The notes: generated by a model not told the origin, from the letters alone. 47,646 nt of DNA from Pseudomonas juntendi (GCF_009932375.1 NZ_BLJG01000123.1:1-47646), one strand, 5' to 3'. Numbered from the stretch's first letter, positions 26,107 through 34,596 are shown. Numbers and translations are program-made.

Positions 26107-26924
26107 GCGCGGTGAAGGAAGACACCGACAACGGTGTGCGACACGCTATTGAAGTGCGCGGCCTAGACAACAGGTTTGGAACCCAGCAGGTCCATCAGGA
26201 CCTGGACCTGGACGTGCGACGCGGGGAAATCCTTGGCGTGGTGGGAGGATCAGGCACCGGGAAATCCGTGCTCTTGCGTAGCATCGTCGGGCTGCAGAAG
26301 CCGCATTCGGGCGTGGTCCGTATCGGGGGGCGCGACCTACTGCGAGCCCAATGGCTTGCACGCGCGCGTATGGAGCGAAGGTTCGGCATTCTGTTCCAGA
26401 AGGGCGCGTTGTATTCATCGCTGACCGTCTTGGAGAACGTCGCTCTTCCTTTAATCGAGCATGTCGGTCTGGCGCGGCCTCTTGCCGAGCGTTTGGCAAG
26501 AAGCAAGCTGGGCTTGGTGGGGTTGCCTGCCGGAGCGGGAGACAAATATCCGGCCTCGTTGTCCGGAGGCATGGTGAAACGAGCAGCACTGGCGAGAGCC
26601 TTGGCGCTTGATGCGAACATCCTGTTTCTTGACGAACCCACCGCAGGACTGGATCCAATCGGGGCTGCATCTTTCGACCAATTGATTCTGACCCTGCGCA
26701 ATGCACTGGGTCTCACGGTGTTTCTGGTAACCCACGACCTCGATACGCTGTACACCATATGCGACCGTGTCGCGGTCCTGGCGAACCAGAAGGTACTCAT
26801 CAACGACGGCATCGAGGCAGTCGAGCGATTCAAGCACCCGTGGATACAGGAATACTTTCACGGCCCCCGTGGCCGTGCGGCCGCACAGGCCACTGGTGCT
26901 TCCAGCCAAGAGACGCAGCCATGA
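26103..26924 (+). CDS. MlaF-type ABC ATPase
   Basis: ATPase subunit of the MCE transporter, 273 residues with a GTG start overlapping the permease stop. Walker A GGSGTGKS, signature LSGGMVKRAALARALALD, Walker B NILFLDEPTAGLDPIG and switch histidine (FLVTHDLDTL) are all present. The KR in GGMVKR is typical of MlaF-like rather than ordinary importer ATPases. It should power lipid or hydrophobic substrate transfer between the inner membrane and the periplasmic MCE protein. Confidence 0.94.
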   Translation: MSAVKEDTDNGVRHAIEVRGLDNRFGTQQVHQDLDLDVRRGEILGVVGGSGTGKSVLLRSIVGLQKPHSGVVRIGGRDLLRAQWLARARMERRFGILFQKGALYSSLTVLENVALPLIEHVGLARPLAERLARSKLGLVGLPAGAGDKYPASLSGGMVKRAALARALALDANILFLDEPTAGLDPIGAASFDQLILTLRNALGLTVFLVTHDLDTLYTICDRVAVLANQKVLINDGIEAVERFKHPWIQEYFHGPRGRAAAQATGASSQETQP

Positions 26925-27013
26925 AACCCTTCCGCATCTGCATCATTCTTCCGTCGCGCACGCATTGGGCTGGGCGCACGCAATATTTACACTCTGAAAA
27001 CGAGGTGGTCTGA
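26921..27013 (+). CDS. Possible 30-residue coupled small ORF
   Basis: The ATPase stop codon overlaps an ATG that opens a 30-codon frame ending two bases before the next gene. The first residues are MKPFRICIILPSRTHW, mildly hydrophobic; I recognise nothing. It may only keep ribosomes moving to the MlaD-like gene, whose ribosome site (GAGG at about 27002-27005) lies inside it, or may be the remnant of a longer gene. Confidence 0.35.
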   Translation: MKPFRICIILPSRTHWAGRTQYLHSENEVV

Positions 27014-27015
27014 TC

Positions 27016-27945
27016 ATGGAGCCACGTGCCCATCATGTATTCATTGGTCTGTTCGTCGTGCTGCTCGGTGCGATTGGTATCGGCTTCGCGCTCTGGCTCA
27101 GCGACACACGTTCCGACCACGATTACCAGTATTACCGGATCATGTTCGATGAGCCAGTGACCGGGCTTACGCCCGGCAGCCAGGTTCAGTACAGCGGAAT
27201 CACGATTGGCGAAGTCGTTGCACTTTCTCTTTCGCCGCCTGACCCAAGGCGGGCGATAGCGCGCGTGCGTATCAATGCCACCATCCCGGTCCGGCAGGAT
27301 ACCCGCGCTGAATTGGTCATCACGGGAATTACCGGCAACGCGGTGATCGAGTTGAGCGACGGTGGGCCAAACGTGCCATTGCTGGATCGGAAAGAGGACG
27401 AGGAACCGTTGATCCTCGCGCCACGTTCGGCGATGGCATCCCTGGTCTCCGGCGAGGGTAACAGCATGACGACACTCAACGGCATCTTGCTGCGCACGCA
27501 GGAGTTACTGTCGAAGGAGAATTTGGCTCTTGTGCACCGCAGTCTAGTGAATCTCGAACAGACTACGGGCGCGGTCGCTGACCAGAGGGCCGAGATCGCG
27601 ACGTTAATCAGCAATCTGACCGAAGCAAGCAGAGAATCGACAGCTGCCGTGCGCCAAGCAAATAGCACTCTTCGCGATGCCAACCTGCTACTAAATAACG
27701 ATGGTAAGCAAATCATGGTGAACACGCGTGATGCAACGGCATCCCTCGAACGCGCCGCTTTCAGGGTTGAGACGCTACTGCAAAACAATCAGGAATCGCT
27801 GAACCAAGGCATGGCCGCCACAGGCCCTGCCATGCACGAACTCCAGCAGGCGCTGGCCAATCTAAACACCGTGCTGCGCCGACTGGATCGCAATCCGGCG
27901 CAATACCTGCTCGGTGGAGAGAACATTGAGGAAACCAAGCCGTGA
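27016..27945 (+). CDS. MlaD-type MCE-domain protein
   Basis: The substrate-binding MCE subunit, 309 residues. One N-terminal membrane anchor (VFIGLFVVLLGAIGIGFALW) is followed by the MCE domain with FDEPVTGLTPGSQVQYSGIT, IGEVVALSLSP and the hydrophobic TGITGNAVIELSDG, then a long helical C-terminal region (about 150-300) with heptad-like spacing. The long helix is like that of PqiB/YebT-related and mycobacterial Mce proteins more than E. coli MlaD, which is only about 180 residues. It may form a hexameric bridge across the periplasm. Confidence 0.92.
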   Translation: MEPRAHHVFIGLFVVLLGAIGIGFALWLSDTRSDHDYQYYRIMFDEPVTGLTPGSQVQYSGITIGEVVALSLSPPDPRRAIARVRINATIPVRQDTRAELVITGITGNAVIELSDGGPNVPLLDRKEDEEPLILAPRSAMASLVSGEGNSMTTLNGILLRTQELLSKENLALVHRSLVNLEQTTGAVADQRAEIATLISNLTEASRESTAAVRQANSTLRDANLLLNNDGKQIMVNTRDATASLERAAFRVETLLQNNQESLNQGMAATGPAMHELQQALANLNTVLRRLDRNPAQYLLGGENIEETKP

Positions 27946-28643
27946 ACACTTCCGCCAGGATGATTCCCGTCGCTGCCGCGACTATGACGCTAGTACTCGG
28001 CTTGTCCGCGTGCAGTGTGCTTCCCAAAACAGCTCCAATGGTCACCTACAAACTGCCCGACTATCACATCGCCCAGGCGGAGAGTACGCCACGCGCCGTT
28101 CCTGGACCTGGGGCGCTGCGCGTCTACGCCCCTGAGAGTAGTCGCGTCCTGGATTCGGAGCGGCTTTTCATTGCGCAGCCCGATGGTCGCTTGTCGGCTT
28201 GGCAAGGAGTGCGTTGGGCCGACCCCGCACCGGTGCTGCTACGCGACCGAATCGTCGAAGCCTTCATGCGCGATGGGCGGTCGACTTCGGTGATTACCGA
28301 TAGCACGCCAATGAGCGCCGATATGGAGTTGCGCAGTACGCTACGGGCGTTCCAGCTCGAATACCGCGGCACTGAAGCGATCGCCGCGGTTCGGGTTCGG
28401 CTCGATGTGCAACTGGTCGATCCGGCCAAACGGACTGCTATTGCCAGTAGACGCTTCGAAGCAATCCAAGCTACAGGCAGCAAGCGAGAGGCAGATGTGG
28501 TGAGCGCGTTCGGTGTCGCGACGGACGTGTTGGCCGGGCAGATCGTTGAATGGGCAGTTCAGGTCGGGGCAGCGCGTTTGCGAGTTGCACCGGAATCGGC
28601 AAGCAACCATGCACCCACAGCGTCGGCGATAAGCACAGACTAG
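27942..28643 (+). CDS. ABC-type transport auxiliary lipoprotein (PqiC-like)
   Basis: A 233-residue lipoprotein with lipobox LSAC (Cys21) and the PqiC/DUF330 fold: VTYKLPDYHIAQ near the start and DAEL-type strands such as SADMELRSTLRAFQLEYRG. In Pqi-like systems this protein is the outer-membrane-anchored partner of the MCE tunnel. GTG start overlapping the MlaD stop as GTGA. It is the last gene of the export operon and of the cargo; the relaxase gene converges on it, its stop only 75 bases away. Confidence 0.88.
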   Translation: MNTSARMIPVAAATMTLVLGLSACSVLPKTAPMVTYKLPDYHIAQAESTPRAVPGPGALRVYAPESSRVLDSERLFIAQPDGRLSAWQGVRWADPAPVLLRDRIVEAFMRDGRSTSVITDSTPMSADMELRSTLRAFQLEYRGTEAIAAVRVRLDVQLVDPAKRTAIASRRFEAIQATGSKREADVVSAFGVATDVLAGQIVEWAVQVGAARLRVAPESASNHAPTASAISTD

Positions 28644-28718
28644 TCGCCTTAACGGAGCACAGAAGCTAGGGCCAGAACGCTGCTCGACACCTTAACTCGG
28701 TACGACAGCCTACGGCCC

Positions 28719-30713
28719 CTATCCAATCCCAGGACCTCGTTGCCGTCCAACCTCCCATGACACACCGCCGCCGCGTACAGTCGCGGCGATCTGCTGCCCC
28801 AGTCGTGGCTCGATTATCGGCCGCCAAGGCACCAGACTGAACCCCATGCCGTCATCGAGCAGCGCATAGCGACCGCTGGCGAGAATGACCGAGCGCCGGT
28901 AGATGCCGGCTACGCGCTGCCCGTCTGTGACGTGCCGATGCTCCAACCCACTATCGGCGGCAATGTGCTGGGCGGCCTGCGCCAGCTCCCGATTGCGCAG
29001 CGTTTCCAGCAGATTCCGGGAGAGAATCACCCGCTGCCCACGCCGCTGGGCCAGCCCCTGTTCTTCGAGGAAGTCGGCGCGCTGCTGCAAGGCTTGCTTG
29101 GCATCGCCACCAAAGCCCAGGTCGCCCAATCCCCGGCCGCCGCCGATCAGTTGCTGGTCGAGCCAGGTGGCGCCGATCACGCGGGCCTGCCGCTCGATCG
29201 GCAGGTGAGATTTCAGGTCCACGGCCACGCCGCCCAGTCGCTGCGCATCGTACTGGCGCCCACGCTCGGATAGGTCGTCCGGCACTTTCCATAGCCCTTC
29301 CGCCACGCGCTCCACGATGCCGGCCCGGCGCAGGGCTTCCAGCCGTCGGACGTGGGCCGCGACGACTTCCTGCGGGTCGCGGCCGGGCTTGGCTCGGCCT
29401 TGCTCGATCGCCAGGTGATGATCGGTACGGTACAGGCCATCGCTCGCCAGTGCGGCGATGTTCTTGTCCGCCGCCCGTACCTCGGCGGAACCACGCACCT
29501 CCACCACCGCGCCGGTGGGGTAGCTCGCCAGTTCGTCGCGGGCGTTCAAAGCGACGTAGTGGGCCTTGCCGTCCACGCCGTCGATGACCAGATAGCCGCG
29601 GTCGTGCAGCTCGTCGGCCAGCCCCTTGGCGGCCACGCGGCCGACGAGGGTACGGCCGTCGTCGGCCGGCTCGAATACCGCCAGCTCGCGCGGCTGGCCG
29701 CTCATGGCGCGCTGCATGGTGCGGATGATGTCGCCACGCTCGCCCAGGGCACGCAGGGTCTTCTCAGCGTCGGCATGGATGGCCCAGGTGCTGGGCTGCA
29801 CCTCGTCGGCCAGGCCGAGCCGCTGCAAGCGTTGCAGCCGGCCGATCAGTAGCAGGCGCTGGCGTTGCAACGTCGGTTCGTTGAAGCGTTCGATCCGCAC
29901 CCGGTCATCCTCGCCGACCTCGCGCTGCAACGTGCGGTCGAGGCTCGTCCACCGCTCTTGCTTCACCTCGCGCTGCCAGGTCTGCTGGATCTCCAGTTCG
30001 GTGCGCGGCCCCAGCCATTCCGTCGCCAGCTCGGCGGCGCGATGGCGGAAGCCGTGGGCGATGTAGTCGCCCGCGATGACGAGGTCTCTGCCGGTATCGT
30101 CGCGTCCGCGCACGATCAGGTGCGTGTGCGGGTTGTCGGTGTTCCAGTGATCGACCGCCACCCAATCCAGCCGCGTTCCCAGGTCGGCCTCCATGCGGTT
30201 CATCAGGTGCCGGGTGTAGGTGCGCAGGTCGTCCAGCTCGGCTCCGTCTTCCGGGGAAACAATGAAACGGAAATGGTGTCGGTCGTCCTGGCAGCGTTCC
30301 TTGAAGGCATCGAGGTCGGCATGGTCGGTCTGCGGCCCGTAGGCACGGCCCGGCTCGCCGTCCCGGCCGGCACCGTCGCGCTCGATGTAGCGCAGGTGCT
30401 TGGCGAGCGACTGCGGGCTGGCGTTGCGCTGGTTGACCAGCAGCGTCTTGACGGTCACGCGCCGTGACATGGGTGTCAGCTTTGCACCTGCGAAGCGCGC
30501 TGCCGTATGGCCGCGCCCAAGCCGTGAGCCGGGCCGCTGGCCCGCGTGCTGGCCGCTCCCGCCAGCGACAGGACGGCGCACCGCCGACTTGCCGCCGCTG
30601 GCTTTGCCAGCCCGCTTGAGCACCTTGGAAACGAAGCTCTGGCCCTGGCCTTTGCCTCGGTTCTTCGGCGCGCCAGGGCGCACCCGGAAATCGTCGTCGC
30701 GGCGGTCGGTCAT
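28719..30713 (-). CDS. Relaxase with DUF3363 domain (TraR/VirD2-like)
   Basis: The conjugative relaxase that nicks oriT and leads the strand into the channel. The ATG at 30713 gives 664 residues; the open frame runs on upstream to 31217 but that part has shadow composition. The N-terminus is basic; the metal-binding motif is VDHWNTDNPHTHLIVRG with the His pair near residues 195-197, and the catalytic region before it includes SLAKHLRYIERDG. The C-terminal two thirds match DUF3363. All Tn4371-type ICEs carry this gene next to traF, as here. Confidence 0.93.
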   Translation of the reverse strand: MTDRRDDDFRVRPGAPKNRGKGQGQSFVSKVLKRAGKASGGKSAVRRPVAGGSGQHAGQRPGSRLGRGHTAARFAGAKLTPMSRRVTVKTLLVNQRNASPQSLAKHLRYIERDGAGRDGEPGRAYGPQTDHADLDAFKERCQDDRHHFRFIVSPEDGAELDDLRTYTRHLMNRMEADLGTRLDWVAVDHWNTDNPHTHLIVRGRDDTGRDLVIAGDYIAHGFRHRAAELATEWLGPRTELEIQQTWQREVKQERWTSLDRTLQREVGEDDRVRIERFNEPTLQRQRLLLIGRLQRLQRLGLADEVQPSTWAIHADAEKTLRALGERGDIIRTMQRAMSGQPRELAVFEPADDGRTLVGRVAAKGLADELHDRGYLVIDGVDGKAHYVALNARDELASYPTGAVVEVRGSAEVRAADKNIAALASDGLYRTDHHLAIEQGRAKPGRDPQEVVAAHVRRLEALRRAGIVERVAEGLWKVPDDLSERGRQYDAQRLGGVAVDLKSHLPIERQARVIGATWLDQQLIGGGRGLGDLGFGGDAKQALQQRADFLEEQGLAQRRGQRVILSRNLLETLRNRELAQAAQHIAADSGLEHRHVTDGQRVAGIYRRSVILASGRYALLDDGMGFSLVPWRPIIEPRLGQQIAATVRGGGVSWEVGRQRGPGIG

Positions 30714-31161
30714 GGCAGCGCCCCTGGCAAGCTCCGGCGTCTCCGGGCGTGCGAAGCACGCGGACATGCCTGCATTGGCGCGGGCCTCGCGCCCCACGCG
30801 GCACGGCGGCAAAGCCGCTCCGTGCCGCGCCACCCCCATGTGCAGACAGGCCTTCGACGCGGCCCGGTGCCGCGTCCTTTTGTCTTGCCTTCCGCCTTTG
30901 CCCCTCGCTCCCGCTCCGGGCATCGGCGGCCCGGCGGCGCTGCTGCACCAGCAGCCAGCCCGCCGGCGAACACGCCAATGGCCGCAGGCCAGGCGCGTTC
31001 GAGGCAAGACGCCTGCACGTTGGACGGCTGCGCCGAAGGCAGCGCGAAGTGCGGTGCGAATGCACCCGCACTGCACGTGCGATGACAAGGCGACGAACAG
31101 TAGAACGACATGCCCGATGGCACGATGAGAGGCGCGGCAAAGTGCAGCGAATCGGCGGCCA
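30714..31161. other. Non-coding gap upstream of the relaxase, candidate oriT region
   Basis: About 448 bases between the relaxase start and the traF stop. It contains a long hairpin at 30797-30829 (10-bp outer stem CGCGGCACGG/CCGTGCCGCG with an inner CGGC-AAA-GCCG), an 8-bp hairpin at 30856-30876 (GACGCGGC/GCCGCGTC) followed by CTTTTGTCTT, and a distant 9-bp inverted pair GTCTTGCCT (30882-30890) and AGGCAAGAC (31002-31010). Such structure next to a relaxase gene suits an origin of transfer, but I do not see a nick site I can name. Confidence 0.4.
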
Positions 31162-31749
31162 TCATGGACGTGTCTCCAGCCAGATCGGATGCGCAACGCC
31201 GATCGCGGTGGATGCACTGACCGGCCCGAAATAGCGGCTGTCGAACGACGCTGGGTTGGTCACGCTCAAGAGGAACAGTTCGCCCGGTTCGAGACGGCGG
31301 CAAAGCTGCAAGGATGGCAGCGGTCGGCCCTGCCGGTCGGCAGGCAGGGCGGCGGCCACCGGCACGCCGTCGATGCGAACCTGGCCGGCGACGATGCAGA
31401 CGTGTTGTGGCGCGACTGCGCCCACACGTTTGAGCAGCGGAACGCGGGTCGGTAGGTAACTGCGCTGCGCAGCCAGCATGGCGGCCCTGTCGGGCAGCGG
31501 CACCAGCACGATGCTGTCCACGGACAGCGGACGTGGCCGCGAGGCGGTGCGCGGGTCGAACGGTTCGATGCGATACCAACCGACCGCCACGCTGTCGGAC
31601 GGGTTGTAGGCCATTCGCGGCAGGGGCTGCACGAACGCAGCCCAGGCCAGCGCAGCGAGGCCGACGGTGGCGAAGCCTGCCAGCACGAGGCGAGTGCGCA
31701 GGCGCGAGCGAGGATGCGGCACGGGGCCGGTCGTGGAAATCGTGGTCAT
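31162..31749 (-). CDS. traF: TraF-like S26 signal peptidase
   Basis: A 195-residue membrane peptidase of family S26, like RP4 TraF, which matures and cyclises the TrbC pilin. One N-terminal membrane segment (RLVLAGFATVGLAALAWAAF) precedes the Ser region YNPSDSVAVGWYRIEP (Ser51 or Ser53) and the Lys region PLLKRVGAVAPQHVC (Lys107), followed by the usual LSVTNPASFDSRYFGPV. The ATG at 31749 overlaps the DUF2840 stop as ATGA. The partner pilin is TrbC at 8954-9340. Confidence 0.94.
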   Translation of the reverse strand: MTTISTTGPVPHPRSRLRTRLVLAGFATVGLAALAWAAFVQPLPRMAYNPSDSVAVGWYRIEPFDPRTASRPRPLSVDSIVLVPLPDRAAMLAAQRSYLPTRVPLLKRVGAVAPQHVCIVAGQVRIDGVPVAAALPADRQGRPLPSLQLCRRLEPGELFLLSVTNPASFDSRYFGPVSASTAIGVAHPIWLETRP

Positions 31750-32303
31750 GGCAATGCCCTCCCTGCCAGCCAGGCGGCGTGCCGTTCTGTGGTGTATGTG
31801 GGTAACGCCGAGCGCGCTGCGAGCCGGTTCGCGAGCGTGCGCCAGTACGCGGGCGATGTGTCTGCGGCTGCGATGCCCAGCGCCTCGATGTCGTCGATGC
31901 GTTCCAGCACGGCGCGAACGTTGGCATCGCCTTCGGCGTGCAACAGCAGACGCGCGCCCGGCTGCACGCCGGGGATGCGTTGCACGGCGTCCAGCGGCGT
32001 GGCGGTCTGCATCACCATGAGCTGCCAGCGGATCGTGCCGTAGTCGTTGGCCTGCCAACGGATGCGGCACAGAACCGCGTTCGGCAGGAACACGGCGCAG
32101 CGCCGCCAGCGGTCGAGCTGGAGCGTGCGCGCCGGTTCGCCGAAGCGCAGGTAGAGCTTGAAGCGGGGTTCGATGTAGGTCAGCGCCACGCGCGTCAGCG
32201 GCACGTTGCCGGCCTGGCCGGCGAGTGTCGAAGGCGCCGGCGGCGGTGCAGCCGTGGGCGCACTTGCTTTGGGGGTGTGGGCGGTCGAAGCGGATGCGTT
32301 CAC
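31746..32303 (-). CDS. DUF2840 family protein
   Basis: A 185-residue protein of family DUF2840, which is found beside traF in this ICE class; function unknown. After a proline/alanine-rich leader (about 1-30) the conserved part runs from LTRVALTYIEPRFKLYLRFG through WQANDYGTIRWQLMVMQTA to the C-terminal AWLAGRALP. It overlaps traF on one side and the ribbon-helix-helix gene on the other, each by ATGA, so parA-RHH-DUF2840-traF is one operon. Confidence 0.85.
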   Translation of the reverse strand: MNASASTAHTPKASAPTAAPPPAPSTLAGQAGNVPLTRVALTYIEPRFKLYLRFGEPARTLQLDRWRRCAVFLPNAVLCRIRWQANDYGTIRWQLMVMQTATPLDAVQRIPGVQPGARLLLHAEGDANVRAVLERIDDIEALGIAAADTSPAYWRTLANRLAARSALPTYTTERHAAWLAGRALP

Positions 32304-32563
32304 GGCGTGCCCTCCGGGGGAAACTCCCGCTCCAGCAGGCTGCGCAGCAGTTCGGCTACGGTCACGCCTCGCGTGAAGGCCGACACCTTGATGCGCGCCC
32401 GCATGGCGGGCGTGATGTCAAGCGTCAGTCGAGCGGTGTAGAGGTCGCCTTTCTGCAAGGCATCTGCGTCGCCCTGGCGAATCCACGCTTCGGCGTGCGG
32501 ATTCGCTGGGGGACGTACACCGATGCCGACGCGCTTGCTGCGTGGTGATGGCTTTCCAGTCAT
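32300..32563 (-). CDS. Small ribbon-helix-helix protein, partner of ParA
   Basis: An 87-residue basic protein. The C-terminal half is a ribbon-helix-helix unit (YTARLTLDITPAMRARIKVS, TRGVTVAELLRSLLEREFP). Coupled directly after parA (ATGA overlap), it is in the position of a ParG/Omega-like centromere-binding protein, and that is the likely role, though a simple repressor is also possible. The ATG at 32563 is chosen because of the overlap; the frame is open far upstream only as a shadow of parA. Confidence 0.8.
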   Translation of the reverse strand: MTGKPSPRSKRVGIGVRPPANPHAEAWIRQGDADALQKGDLYTARLTLDITPAMRARIKVSAFTRGVTVAELLRSLLEREFPPEGTP

Positions 32564-33198
32564 GTCGGCCACCGCAGCAGTTCGTCGGTGAGCGCGGCGA
32601 TCTCGCGGGCAGCGGCGCTGTCGGGCGCGGTTTCGCGGGCGAGCCGGCCAGCGGCTACGCTGTCGGCAAAGACGATGCGCTGGTGGATCTCCGAGCGCAG
32701 CGCGGGCAGCGGCTGTTCGGCCAGCGATTGCCGTGCCTCCCTGCCGATGATGGTGGTGCTGACGCGCCGGTTGATGACGAAGGCCGCGCGTAGCGCTGGC
32801 CGGAACACCTGTGCTTCGCGGATCAGTGCGACCATCTCGGCAGAAGCCCATACGTCGTAGGGGCTGGGCTGCACGGGGATCAGCACGCGCTCGGCCGCCA
32901 GCAGCGCGGAGCGCGCGAGGGCGGCGATGCGCGGCGGGCCGTCGATGATGATGTGATCGGCCCGCCTGGCGAGTTCTGGCGCTTCCTGATGCAGCGTTTC
33001 GCGGGCAAGGCCCACGGCGCTGAACAGACGGGGCAGGCCCTGCTGGCTACGCCGCTGCGTCCAGTCGAGCGATGACCCCTGCGGGTCGGCATCCAGCAGG
33101 ATGACATGCAGGCCGCGCATCGCCAGTTCGCCGGCGATGTGCGTGGCGAGCGTGGTCTTGCCGACGCCGCCTTTCTGGTTGAGAAACGCGAAGATCAT
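32560..33198 (-). CDS. parA: ParA-family partition ATPase
   Basis: A 212-residue ParA/Soj-like Walker ATPase. The deviant Walker A KGGVGKTT occupies residues 9-16, with switch LLDADPQGSSLDW and IIIDGPPRIAALARSALLAA. It lacks an N-terminal HTH, so it is of the small type that works with a separate DNA-binding partner, probably the coupled ribbon-helix-helix protein. The ATG at 33198 begins right at the first conserved strand. It presumably stabilises the excised circular form. Three iterons lie upstream. Confidence 0.94.
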   Translation of the reverse strand: MIFAFLNQKGGVGKTTLATHIAGELAMRGLHVILLDADPQGSSLDWTQRRSQQGLPRLFSAVGLARETLHQEAPELARRADHIIIDGPPRIAALARSALLAAERVLIPVQPSPYDVWASAEMVALIREAQVFRPALRAAFVINRRVSTTIIGREARQSLAEQPLPALRSEIHQRIVFADSVAAGRLARETAPDSAAAREIAALTDELLRWPT

Positions 33199-33350
33199 GG
33201 CGCGGCCCTCCGAGCTGGAAAGCCGGCCTGGGCGTGCCATTTCGTGGTTGTCCACCGAAACGGCGCGCTTCTACTAAAAGTTATGTATTTCTTGTTAGGT
33301 AAGTTAGAGGGAACGCAAACCCGCGCCGTTGTTGGCTTTCCGGCGTTTTC

Positions 33351-33415
33351 GTACTCCTGATAGCACGAGGGTCGTACTCCTGATAGCACGATACCCGGTA
33401 CTCCTGATAGCACGA
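33351..33415. repeat. Three 18-bp iterons between repA and parA
   Basis: GTACTCCTGATAGCACGA occurs three times without mismatch at 33351-33368, 33374-33391 and 33398-33415, spaced 23 and 24 bases start to start, about two helical turns. The array lies in the gap between the repA stop (33440) and the parA start (33198). Direct repeats next to a RepA gene suggest a replication origin; binding by the ParA partner as a centromere or operator is an alternative. The minus-strand copy contains AGGAG in each unit. Confidence 0.85.
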
Positions 33416-33439
33416 GGCCGTCCACAGGTTCTCCCGCAG

Positions 33440-34285
33440 TTATCCCCGTGCCGCGTGCGGCACGGGCCGGAAGGTCAGCAGCTCGGTGTTGTCGTCCGGC
33501 ATCCGCTCGATGCCGAGGACGTAGCCGGGCAACGACTGCCGCGCCACCAGGGCGCGCACGTCGTAGGCGAAGTCCGAGAAGCGGGCCGCGCTGCCGGATT
33601 TGCGGTACAGGTGTCGGAAGTCGAATTGCCAGCCGTGCTCCTGCCGCCCGCCATGCTTGCGCACCAGGCGGTACAGCCAGCGTTCGATACCGCCTTTCAA
33701 GCGGAAATAGGCCGGGTCGATGGTCAGCACCAGGGCGGCGTCGAGCACGCCGGCATAGAACCAGTCCGGCAAGATCAGCTCGATGCCCAGCGGGGTGCCG
33801 CTGGCGTCGGCGAGTTCCTTCCACTCGTTGATCCACGAGAAGCGATGCAAGCGCCTTCCCGTGGTTTCGCGGATGGACGTGGCCACCGTGGTCGATTGCA
33901 GCCGGTCGAGGGCGGCCTTCAGGCGCTGGTAGTCGTTGAGGGACGTGCCGCGCCCGATGAAGCGCAAAATCTCGTAAGGCGTGGCGCGTATCCAGCGCGA
34001 CGGGCGCAGGCCCGCGTCGCGCGCCTCCACGATCTGCGAGGCGGCCCATATCAGCACGTCGGCATCCCATATCGTTGCGATGCCGTGCTCCTGCGTGCCT
34101 TCCACGCGAATGGTGACGTTCCCGCTGCGGAAGTCGATCGGCGCCGTGCGCCGCGACTTGGCAAGCGAGAAGAACGGAAAGGCCATCAAGTCCTGGGAAT
34201 CGCGTGGCGCCATGTCGCCCGGCAGCGCTCGGAACAGATCGAGCTGTTCGCGCTGCGGCAAGGCTTGCCCTGGCGGGCTGGACAT
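33440..34285 (-). CDS. repA: Replication initiator protein A (RepA)
   Basis: A RepA-like plasmid initiator of 281 residues from the ATG at 34285 (a GTG at 34297 is possible). Recognisable are DLMAFPFFSLAKSRRTAPID, IWDADVLIWAASQI and a winged-helix region around TPYEILRFIGRGTSLNDYQR, followed by RLHRFSWINEW and FDFRHLYRKSG. Tn4371-type elements carry this gene before parA. With the adjacent iterons it implies the excised element can replicate. Confidence 0.92.
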   Translation of the reverse strand: MSSPPGQALPQREQLDLFRALPGDMAPRDSQDLMAFPFFSLAKSRRTAPIDFRSGNVTIRVEGTQEHGIATIWDADVLIWAASQIVEARDAGLRPSRWIRATPYEILRFIGRGTSLNDYQRLKAALDRLQSTTVATSIRETTGRRLHRFSWINEWKELADASGTPLGIELILPDWFYAGVLDAALVLTIDPAYFRLKGGIERWLYRLVRKHGGRQEHGWQFDFRHLYRKSGSAARFSDFAYDVRALVARQSLPGYVLGIERMPDDNTELLTFRPVPHAARG

Positions 34286-34311
34286 GGCGAAGGCCACCCA
34301 CGCGCCGACGA

Positions 34312-34596
34312 TCAGCGGCCATCACGGTAGTCGCCCGCGTGGCGCTCGGCGTATTCGGGATCGGACGTGGCCTCGTAGCTGCGCTGGTCGGCCCAGGCAT
34401 CGAGGTCGGACACCGCGTACATGACGCGGCGGCCGAACTTGCGGAACTTGGGGCCGCCGCCGATCACCCGCTGCTTCTCCAGCGTGCGCGGCGACAGCCG
34501 CAGGTAGTCGGCGGCTTCGTCGTTTGTCAGGTAGCGTTGAGGCTGCGAGGTCGCAGTGACGGCAGCGGCGGCAGGCCGCGAGGGAGCAGGTCGCAT
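34312..34596 (-). CDS. AlpA/excisionase-like helix-turn-helix protein
   Basis: A 94-residue DNA-binding protein of the MerR-like AlpA/excisionase type: RYLTNDEAADYLRLSPRTLE followed by KFRKFGRRVMYAVSDLDAWA. The ATG at 34596 is chosen because GGAGG lies eight bases upstream; another in-frame ATG at 34611 lies across that site. Proteins of this type act as recombination directionality factors or activators of integrase genes, but here the gene is next to repA rather than int, so control of replication genes is also possible. Confidence 0.88.
   Translation of the reverse strand: MRPAPSRPAAAAVTATSQPQRYLTNDEAADYLRLSPRTLEKQRVIGGGPKFRKFGRRVMYAVSDLDAWADQRSYEATSDPEYAERHAGDYRDGR

Noticed and set aside
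29905..31140. 411-codon minus-strand frame overlapping the relaxase and the oriT-like gap
   Set aside because: Arg-rich shadow in another frame of the relaxase; no family resemblance.
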